From Candidatus Altarchaeales archaeon (GTDB lineage: Archaea; Altiarchaeota; Altiarchaeia; IMC4; QMZM01), in the NCBI GenBank assembly GCA_003663045.1, contig QMZG01000005.1:1-21531 (forward strand): a stretch of DNA of 21,531 nucleotides. Reading direction: 5' to 3'. How positions within the stretch are numbered: position 1 is the stretch's first letter; every line of letters starts with the position of its first letter. Made by a program: the position numbers and the translations under genes. This document shows positions 1-5,726 of the stretch, one piece after another. A model generated the notes under the pieces. The model did no database searches. It saw only the letters and a list, made by a program, of their open reading frames with translations, and was not told where the DNA came from.

Positions 1-284
1 CCCATCTTTTGATACCACACAATTTGATCCACAACCATCTTATGGCCAAGATGAAATTTCCCAGATGGCATCAAACCAGTCATCATCACAAATGGCTTCT
101 TTTTTTCTATGGCATCGGAAATCCTTCCAAAATCTCTATGACCGAAGATTATGCCCCTTCTTATATACCTGTTGTCGGGGAATTTCTTCCTGAATCTCTC
201 AAAGGATTCTATGCCGAATTCTCTGAATAGATTCTGGTAATCCTCTATGTCACCACTTCCCCATGGGTCGATTCTTGGATTCAT
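1..284 (-). CDS. trpS: Tryptophanyl-tRNA synthetase, N-terminal part (runs off the left edge)
   Basis: Class I aminoacyl-tRNA synthetase that charges tRNA-Trp in the cytosol. Reading the complement from the ATG at 284 gives 94 codons without a stop, opening MNPRIDPWGSGDIEDYQNLF, which resembles the N-terminal extension of archaeal/eukaryotic-type TrpRS. Near residues 69-80 is the class I HIGH signature in the form SGKFHLGHK, preceded by FVMMTGLMP and followed by MVVDQIVWYQ, as in archaeal TrpRS. The KMSKS-type loop and C-terminal domain lie outside the window. The next upstream ATG (294) is out of frame, so 284 is the start. No Shine-Dalgarno is visible; an AT-rich box (about 300-310) lies roughly 20 bases upstream, so the message is probably short-leadered. 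It follows the PiT gene on the same strand with a 61-base gap. The family assignment is firm. Confidence 0.93.
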   Translation of the reverse strand, partial: MNPRIDPWGSGDIEDYQNLFREFGIESFERFRKKFPDNRYIRRGIIFGHRDFGRISDAIEKKKPFVMMTGLMPSGKFHLGHKMVVDQIVWYQKM

Positions 285-345
285 TATGATTCATTATAAT
301 TGATAGTATGAGTATTCTAATATTAGATTGGAATGGAAAAAATCA

Positions 346-1317
346 TCAGAACATCATCAAAATCTTATAAATTAATATGGAGAGGATTGCCGCACTAAAA
401 GGTGTTATAATCCAGCCTATGAAGATCTTCATCACGAGTTTATTATTTACCATCCCCGACCCTTTTGTTATACCTGCCCCAACCAATCCTCCTATGATGG
501 CCTGAGTTGCAGAGATGGGAATTCCCAGCAGGGTGAAGAAATAGATAACAATGCCGGCTGAAGATTGTGCTGTAAATGCCGTCATTGGGTCTATTAGGGT
601 TATATTTCTACCTACGGTATTCACCACCTTTTTGCTAAAGGAGATTATCCCCAAGCCCATGGCTATGCCCATTATGATCAATGTAATTATCCTATCACCG
701 AGAATATTAGAACCTATTACCAAACCAGCCGAATTCCCCACGTTATTCGCACCTAAACCATAAGCAATAAAAACAGTTCCAATTATAACCAGGAGTCTAA
801 ATGTTTCACTAAATGTCACCAAACTTATCCTTTTTGAAATTGGTATCATGAAGAATTCATAGATCATAAATGCTAGAATAAGTGAGAATATCGGCGTAAG
901 AAACCACGAGAGAAATATCTTTAATATGAGAAAGATATTCATTTCTTTTAATATACCAATTGAGATACCTGAACCAACTAATGCACCAACAATTGCATGA
1001 CTTGCAGATACTGGAATTGCCCTTGAGGTTACCAATCCCACAAAAATGGCCGTGGCGAGGAGGGCAGATAGTGTCACTATTTTATTCCCTTCCAGATCCT
1101 CCCGTGGTATTATATCCTCTCCGATGGTCTTTATCACGGCGCCACTTTGCAATAATGCCCCCATCAACATCGATACAGCTACTAAGATTGCCGCAGTTCT
1201 GAAATCAATGATCATTGGACCCACCAATGTACCTATGGCATTAGATGCACTATTGGCACCAATACTCCAACCAACAAAGATCGCTGCCAATAAGATCAGG
1301 ATTGATATGAGGTCCAT
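346..1317 (-). CDS. pit: PiT-family inorganic phosphate permease
   Basis: Membrane transporter for inorganic phosphate, cation-coupled in characterised relatives. The 323-residue product is hydrophobic throughout and shows the inverted internal duplication of the family: GANSASNAIGT at residues 20-30 and GANNVGNSAG at 189-198, each followed in its half by a P(V/I)SA(S/T)xAIxGxLVGxG motif (about 102-117 and near 270). The usual Asp of the GANDVANA signature is Ser in the first copy and Asn in the second; whether that matters for ion coupling is unknown. Length is normal for archaeal PiT. The ATG at 1317 has no clear Shine-Dalgarno. A DUF47 protein, the common partner of PiT, is encoded on the same strand at 2613-3278, but two plus-strand genes lie in between, so the pair is not one simple transcript. 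Confidence 0.93.
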   Translation of the reverse strand: MDLISILILLAAIFVGWSIGANSASNAIGTLVGPMIIDFRTAAILVAVSMLMGALLQSGAVIKTIGEDIIPREDLEGNKIVTLSALLATAIFVGLVTSRAIPVSASHAIVGALVGSGISIGILKEMNIFLILKIFLSWFLTPIFSLILAFMIYEFFMIPISKRISLVTFSETFRLLVIIGTVFIAYGLGANNVGNSAGLVIGSNILGDRIITLIIMGIAMGLGIISFSKKVVNTVGRNITLIDPMTAFTAQSSAGIVIYFFTLLGIPISATQAIIGGLVGAGITKGSGMVNNKLVMKIFIGWIITPFSAAILSILIYKILMMF

Positions 1318-1375
1318 ATTTTTTGATTTGTGATGAATTCGAATGTTGATGGAATCTCACCAACATCGAACTTAC

Positions 1376-1440
1376 GATAAGTATTTATATTAGAATGGAA
1401 AATAGTTAAACTGTATCGATATATCAACATGGCAGGAGGT
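1376..1440 (+). promoter_or_regulatory. TATA box and strong Shine-Dalgarno of the DUF4013 gene
   Basis: GATAAGTATTTATATTAG at 1376-1393 carries an archaeal TATA box (TATTTATATT, 1382-1391). AGGAGGT at 1434-1440 is a full Shine-Dalgarno seven bases before the ATG at 1448. The TATA-to-start distance predicts a leader of roughly 35 bases. Almost the same promoter string (GATAAGTATTTATATT) lies upstream of the minus-strand gene that starts at 9190. The box reads equally well on the other strand and might also serve pit. Confidence 0.6.
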
Positions 1441-1447
1441 AATAAAA

Positions 1448-2091
1448 ATGGTAGATTATGGTGAGGCAATAAAAAGACCTTTTTCTGATGTAAAGAAACT
1501 GTTGATAGGTATTGTAATACAGTTGATACCTATCGTGAACTTTATGGCAATTGGTTATCAGTTAAAGTGTGCCAATGCTATGGAAAAAAGTTTGAACTTC
1601 CAGAATGGGAAGAGTGGGGAAATTTGTTTGTTAAGGGATTGATGGCTATAGTAATTGGATTTATATACATGCTACCTGCTTTGATAGTACTCATTGTAAT
1701 GGGTTTTACAGTAATAACCACTGCATTGAGTGCTGTTCAGGGGGGTGTTGCTACAGGACAACCAGCCGACATAAGTGGAATGCTAGCAGGCATGATGAGT
1801 ATTGGCGTTATAATAGCACTTGTATTGATGTTAATAGCTGCCTATCTACTACCTTTGGCATTAATATCTTTTGTAAGCAACGACAGCTTTGGAGCAGCCT
1901 TTAGACTTGGGAAAATATTCAGAAAAGCATTTAAGGTCAACTATATTGTAGTGTGGATAGTTATGGTTATATATTCTCTTGTGGTGAATTTAATAGCTCT
2001 TTTTGTCCCGTATGTGGGAAGTGCTGCAGGATTGTTTATTACGGGGGTAACAGCAATGACAGCCTTTGGAGAACTCTATCCAGAATTATAA
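1448..2091 (+). pseudogene. DUF4013-type integral membrane protein, interrupted by a one-base frameshift
   Basis: The ATG at 1448, backed by AGGAGGT, opens a frame reading MVDYGEAIKRPFSDVKKLLI, which ends at 1642. The family-like continuation (KKFELPEWEEWGNLFVKGL and three or four hydrophobic segments to the TAA at 2091) is in the next frame, overlapping from about 1567. Together they look like one DUF4013-type protein: N-terminal amphipathic/TM part, the conserved PEW..WG loop, then several TM helices and a Gly-rich C-terminus. The break maps to the A6 run at 1584-1589; one extra A would join the frames as ..AMEKKFELPEW... Both halves keep good coding character, so this is either a sequence or assembly error, a recent mutation, or slippage on the A run. 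The biochemical role of DUF4013 proteins is not known to me. Confidence 0.75.
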
Positions 2092-2132
2092 AGAGATAAA
2101 AATGGAACATAAGAGTATTAATAATTTTAGGA

Positions 2133-2576
2133 TTGGCTGTTACATCCATCATTTTATTTATGGGGTGCATTGGACAGCCCGCTAAATTACCGACAACAAC
2201 AGTTGCTCCTACAACTACAGTTCCAGATGTGATAACTACAACATTGAAGAATGGTATTATCACGACAACAGTTGCTCCTACAACTACTACAACTGTTGAA
2301 GAGGCGTCTAAGGATGTAGAACTGGGTGAAGAATTTATCTTAGGTTTAAGTCAGAAAGCGAGGATAGGTGAGGATGTTGTGGTTACTATCGAGAGTGTAG
2401 GTGATGATAAGGCCAAACTAAAATGTCAAATTGGTAAGTATTCTATAGGAAGTAAAGCCTATGACCTTAATAAAAAACACGGCATGTCTTACATAGGTCT
2501 TGGAGATTACAAATGTACCATTACTAGCTATGATCCAGTTAATAGGGAATTTAGCCTGATTGTAACTAAGGAATGA
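2133..2576 (+). CDS. Putative lipoprotein with Thr-rich stalk, unknown C-terminal domain
   Basis: The first usable start is TTG at 2133, giving 147 residues. The opening AVTSIILFMGC is hydrophobic and ends in a lipobox-like FMGC followed by IGQP, so a lipid-anchored surface protein is likely. Residues about 19-55 are a Thr/Pro/Val stalk (PTTTVAPTTT) with a 23-bp perfect direct repeat in the DNA (2196-2218 and 2265-2287). The last ~85 residues (VELGEEFILGLSQKARIGED onward) look like a small beta-rich domain that I do not recognise; it contains two Cys. The hydrophobic stretch continues in frame upstream to a stop at 2097 with no ATG/GTG/TTG, while an ATG with a weak leader lies in another frame at 2102. 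The N-terminus may therefore be damaged by a one-base indel. It lies 41 bases after the DUF4013 gene and is probably cotranscribed with it. Confidence 0.6.
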   Translation: MAVTSIILFMGCIGQPAKLPTTTVAPTTTVPDVITTTLKNGIITTTVAPTTTTTVEEASKDVELGEEFILGLSQKARIGEDVVVTIESVGDDKAKLKCQIGKYSIGSKAYDLNKKHGMSYIGLGDYKCTITSYDPVNREFSLIVTKE

Positions 2577-2609
2577 GGCACCTTGATCTATCTCTTTGTC
2601 ATTGCCTTA
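2567..2609. repeat. Inverted repeat between convergent genes (copy A of a dispersed hairpin)
   Basis: TAAGGAATGA (2567-2576) pairs with TCATTGCCTTA (2599-2609), with a single bulged base and a 22-base loop. The left arm contains the stop of the lipoprotein gene. The right arm, in the 16-mer TGTCATTGCCTTATCT (2597-2612), ends exactly at the stop codon of the DUF47 gene. The same 16-mer and hairpin recur at 5669-5726. A bidirectional terminator or processing site, or a mobile repeat, would fit. Confidence 0.5.
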
Positions 2610-2612
2610 TCT

Positions 2613-3278
2613 CTAAGCCTTGTGCATTAAAACTATCAGGGAAAGTGAATCTGAGGCATCTTCGGCCTTATTGGAGATCTCACTTATAAATTCTATCAAT
2701 TTTGACAATAATTGTAATGATCTAGGGTCTCGTTCTTCTCCATATAAAAGATTATATGCCTGGTAACTTGTCTTATCTGACTCATGTTCATTTATCCTAA
2801 TCTTTTTTATAATCCCTCTAACCTTCTCCAGGTCTTCGATATTATCGACACTTTCCTTTAACAGTTTTACGCTATCCATTGCCTTTTTTATCTCATTTCT
2901 AAGAAGCGATGGAAGTTCGTGAGGTATCTCATCCCCTTTCAGAAAGGTTAACAGTTTTGAGGCATCCTCAGCGGCATCTGCGGTCTCATCTACCTTCTCT
3001 GCAAAATCCAGTATCCTGCTCTTACTGATTGGAAGAAAGGCACCGGAATAAAGATCCTCCTCGATCTCCCTCCGAAGTTCATCAGCCTCTCTTTCCAATG
3101 AAGCCACGTTCTTTTGTTTTTCTTTCAATAATTCATAATCCTCTTTTTCAAGTGCCTCAAATGCATTGTCCAATTCTTTGATTACCCGATATGTTGTTTC
3201 TAAATGTTTCTTTATTTTCATCAGTGTCTTTTTTTCTCTAGTTTCTCCCAGAAAGGGGATTTCACCAAATATCCTCAT
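2613..3278 (-). CDS. DUF47 / PhoU-like phosphate transport accessory protein
   Basis: The 221-residue all-helical protein matches the TIGR00153/DUF47 family: MRIFGEIPFLGETREKKTLM start, a long helix with heptad charge pattern, then FLPISKSRILDFAEKVDETADAAEDASK near residues 81-108, the acidic Asp/Glu-rich helix pair that resembles PhoU metal-binding motifs. Family members sit next to PiT permeases and are thought to regulate them; they are cytosolic. Here the PiT gene lies downstream on the same strand but is separated by two opposite-strand genes. The ATG at 3278 follows GTGATG, a partial Shine-Dalgarno, and a TATA box at 3317-3326 that it appears to share divergently with scpA. The TAG stop at 2613 abuts the hairpin repeat. 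Confidence 0.92.
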   Translation of the reverse strand: MRIFGEIPFLGETREKKTLMKIKKHLETTYRVIKELDNAFEALEKEDYELLKEKQKNVASLEREADELRREIEEDLYSGAFLPISKSRILDFAEKVDETADAAEDASKLLTFLKGDEIPHELPSLLRNEIKKAMDSVKLLKESVDNIEDLEKVRGIIKKIRINEHESDKTSYQAYNLLYGEERDPRSLQLLSKLIEFISEISNKAEDASDSLSLIVLMHKA

Positions 3279-3308
3279 TTTTCATCACAATTAAAAATCT
3301 ATAACAAG

Positions 3309-3326
3309 ATATAAAAGTATTTATAC
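3309..3326. promoter_or_regulatory. Divergent promoter of DUF47 and scpA
   Basis: ATATAAAA (3309-3316) and the near-palindromic GTATTTATAC (3317-3326) lie between the two divergent starts. On the minus strand the box predicts a leader of about 15 bases for the DUF47 gene. On the plus strand it predicts initiation around 3340-3350, upstream of scpA. This is the same AAGTATTTATA-type box found at 1376 and 9211. Confidence 0.5.
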
Positions 3327-3364
3327 TAGATTGATAGATTAATTAACACCACCATCTTAGAGAC

Positions 3365-4111
3365 TTGGAGAAAAAGGTAAAAATGGAGAATATACAGAGT
3401 ATGAAGAAAGTAGACCTGGATGATATGTTTAGAAGATCCTTCTGGAAGGATATTCTGTATGAGATAATCAGCACCATGGACCCATGGGATATAGAGATTG
3501 CAGAACTCGCGACCAGGTATGCAGAAAAGGTAGAGCAGATGGAGGAGATGAATTTTCGAATTCCTGCCAACGTGCTTATAGTAAGTTCTGTCCTCTTAAG
3601 AATGAAATCACAATTGATGGGTTTTACAGAGATCGATTATGATCCAAACGATGAGGAATGTATTGGGAATTCTGTGGATTCTGAACTGGTAATGGGTGGT
3701 TTAGATTTCGTTTTAGATTCTGATACCAAAGCCCAAGGTGGAAATGGTGATAAATTACTTAATTTAGTAGTAAGACCAAAGAGGGTGCCTAAGAGAAGAC
3801 TAACCGCATTGGAATTGATTTCTGCCATACAAGAGGTTTTGGAGGATAGGGTAATAAGGAAGAAAATTAAGGAAAAAAATACTGAGAAATTGATAATCCC
3901 TCTGAATAGAGATATAAAGCAGTTGATTGAAGAGACCTATAGGAGGGTAATGGAAATCCTTTCCAGTAAAGATGTAGTTCTGTTTTCGGAGATCGCTCAT
4001 GGGAGAGATGAGATAATATCCACCTTCATTTCACTACTCCATTTATCAAACACGCAAAGATTAAGATTGACGCAGGAGAAGATATTTGATGAGATTTACA
4101 TCCATCTATAA
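3365..4111 (+). CDS. scpA: Segregation and condensation protein A (kleisin)
   Basis: Kleisin subunit that bridges SMC heads and works with ScpB in chromosome condensation and segregation. The 248-residue product (from TTG 3365) shows the ScpA N-terminal helix MDPWDIEIAELATRYAEKVEQM, followed by RIPANVLIVSSVLLRMKSQLM, both highly characteristic. A charged, low-complexity middle follows, then a C-terminal winged helix (about residues 195-248, KDVVLFSEIAHGRDEIISTFISLLHL..) that would bind the other SMC head. An in-frame ATG at 3383 is also possible: it has GGAG 12 bases upstream and AGGT two bases upstream, neither ideal. The TTG has no visible ribosome site, so the start is uncertain by six codons. 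scpB lies 15.6 kb away at 19749, so the genes are not one operon. Confidence 0.92.
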   Translation: MEKKVKMENIQSMKKVDLDDMFRRSFWKDILYEIISTMDPWDIEIAELATRYAEKVEQMEEMNFRIPANVLIVSSVLLRMKSQLMGFTEIDYDPNDEECIGNSVDSELVMGGLDFVLDSDTKAQGGNGDKLLNLVVRPKRVPKRRLTALELISAIQEVLEDRVIRKKIKEKNTEKLIIPLNRDIKQLIEETYRRVMEILSSKDVVLFSEIAHGRDEIISTFISLLHLSNTQRLRLTQEKIFDEIYIHL

Positions 4112-4133
4112 CTCTTTCTTTTAGATTTACATT

Positions 4134-5576
4134 TTAAACTTTTACAATATAATCCACCACTTCATCGATTTTCACCCTCTTCTGCTCTTTTGTGTCTCTG
4201 TCTCTAATGGTAACTGTGTTATCTTCTAGTGTATCATAATCGATTGTAATACAAAATGGAATTCCGATCTCATCTGCCCTGGCATATCTCCTACCAATGC
4301 TTCCAGATTGGTCATAGAGCGTATAAACCCTGTTCTTTCTAAGCAGTTCAAATACCCCTCTGGATTTTTCGGGAATACCATCTTTATTTACTAATGGAAA
4401 AACTGCTGCGAGATAAGGTGCTATCCTCCTGGGAAATTTCATATATGTTCTTTCCTTTTCTTCTACAAGACATGATTCCAGAACACAATAAAATGGTCTG
4501 TCAATTCCATATGCCACCTCAATTACATGGGGAATGAATTTCTTTCCTTCATAATTCACGGTCATGTCTTCACCGCTTAGATTCATATGAGCCCTTAGGT
4601 CATAGTCTGTTCTGTCAGAGATCCCAACCAGTTCAATCCTCCCGAGGTTTTCACTCACGAATTCTATATCCCAGGTGTCGCTGGAGTAAAACGCTCTTTC
4701 CTCATCTTTATGCTGCCTTAATTTTAATGAATCCCTCTTGATTCCCATCTCCTCAAAGAGTTGTATGGATCTCCCCAAGAAGTATGCGATCATTTCTATT
4801 TTTATAATACCCCTCCTTAGGGCGTCGGCTAATGAAGTTACAACCTCTTTTTCATCCTTGGTCACCATTTTTGCTTTTATATTTGAGACCTCATGAAATC
4901 TCTCACTAAATTTCTTTTCAGGCTCCACAAAGAATTGAATCTCTGCCTGATTAAATTCTCTCAACCTGATCATTCCCTGTCTTGGGGATATTTCATTTCT
5001 AAAAGAACGCCCAATTTGTAAAACTCCCATAGGAAGTTGTTTCCTTCCAATTTCCCATAATCTCTTGAAGGCCAGATATGTACTCTGTGCAGTCTCGGGT
5101 CTCAGATACCAGATTTTTCCAGGATGACCTACCTCAGTTTTGAACATCAGGTTATAATGATAGACCCTATCAAGAGTACCATTACATTTAGGGCAGTGAA
5201 TCTCATTCCCTCTAATTAATTCATACAACTCATCTATTGATTTTCCTTCACAAGAAATCCCAAGATGTTCCTCCACTAGATGATCTGCCCTGTAGGATTC
5301 ACCACACTTCAAACATTCTGTCAACATGTCGGTAAAATTCTTTACATGACCTGAAGCGATCCATACCTTCTCTGGGGAAAGTGTGGGGCATTCAACCTCA
5401 AAACAACCCTCCCAAATTACATAATATTCCCTGATCAAGTTTTCTATATTGTGTTTTATCCTCGAGCCAATGGGGCCATAATCATAGAAGCCACTCGCCC
5501 CGCCATAGATCTCAAATGATGGATAAACTATCCCCCGTCTCTTTAATATGTCAAGAATCTTTTTCTTCATCTTCAT
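4134..5576 (-). CDS. glyS: Glycyl-tRNA synthetase, class II
   Basis: Charges tRNA-Gly. The 480-residue protein has the alpha2-type GlyRS architecture: N-terminal GGASGFYDYGPIGSRIKHNI (motif 1 region), an insertion with two CxxC pairs (ECLKCGE and HCPKCNG, about residues 87-140) likely to bind zinc, motif 2 FRNEISPRQGMIRLREFNQAE near 193-213, a helical insertion, motif 3 around GIDRPFYCVLES, and a C-terminal anticodon-binding domain (APYLAAVFPLVNKDG to the end). It is at the short end for archaeal GlyRS but no catalytic motif is missing. Two ATGs (5576 and 5570) are usable; neither has a strong Shine-Dalgarno. The gene lies 150 bases downstream of the TPR gene on the same strand, separated by a repeat-rich spacer. 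Confidence 0.96.
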   Translation of the reverse strand: MKMKKKILDILKRRGIVYPSFEIYGGASGFYDYGPIGSRIKHNIENLIREYYVIWEGCFEVECPTLSPEKVWIASGHVKNFTDMLTECLKCGESYRADHLVEEHLGISCEGKSIDELYELIRGNEIHCPKCNGTLDRVYHYNLMFKTEVGHPGKIWYLRPETAQSTYLAFKRLWEIGRKQLPMGVLQIGRSFRNEISPRQGMIRLREFNQAEIQFFVEPEKKFSERFHEVSNIKAKMVTKDEKEVVTSLADALRRGIIKIEMIAYFLGRSIQLFEEMGIKRDSLKLRQHKDEERAFYSSDTWDIEFVSENLGRIELVGISDRTDYDLRAHMNLSGEDMTVNYEGKKFIPHVIEVAYGIDRPFYCVLESCLVEEKERTYMKFPRRIAPYLAAVFPLVNKDGIPEKSRGVFELLRKNRVYTLYDQSGSIGRRYARADEIGIPFCITIDYDTLEDNTVTIRDRDTKEQKRVKIDEVVDYIVKV

Positions 5577-5626
5577 TTCTTTCTTTTTTAGATTGTTGAT
5601 TCTATATTGGTGAAATGTTTAAGCAT

Positions 5627-5726
5627 CAGTGCCACTAACAAAGCGTGAATTAATGTGTCATTAGTGCTGATAAGGAATGCAGCAGTGCATTAACAAAGTT
5701 AACGTCATGGTGTCATTGCCTTATCT
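5627..5726. repeat. Hairpin copy B plus a degenerate direct repeat between glyS and the TPR gene
   Basis: GATAAGGAATG (5669-5679) pairs with CATTGCCTTATC (5714-5725), one base bulged, 34-base loop. The 16-mer TGTCATTGCCTTATCT at 5711-5726 is identical to 2597-2612 and again ends exactly at a minus-strand stop codon (TGA, 5727-5729). The loop holds TTAAC-AAA-GTTAA (5690-5702). In addition, about 37 bases at 5627-5663 (CAGTGCCACTAACAAAG...) are repeated imperfectly at 5683-5717 (CAGTGCATTAACAAAG...). No gene is visible in this 150-base spacer; glyS transcription must start within or run through it. Confidence 0.5.

Noticed and set aside
9..230. Plus-strand frame beginning MIPHNLIHNHLM
   Set aside because: It is antisense to the clear TrpRS coding sequence and has no protein-like features.
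1583..1591. Programmed -1 frameshift site in the DUF4013 gene
   Set aside because: The zero-frame codons are GAA AAA AGT, so the A-site tRNA would not re-pair after a -1 slip as in a canonical A AAA AAG heptamer. I see no downstream stem-loop either; an indel is the simpler reading.
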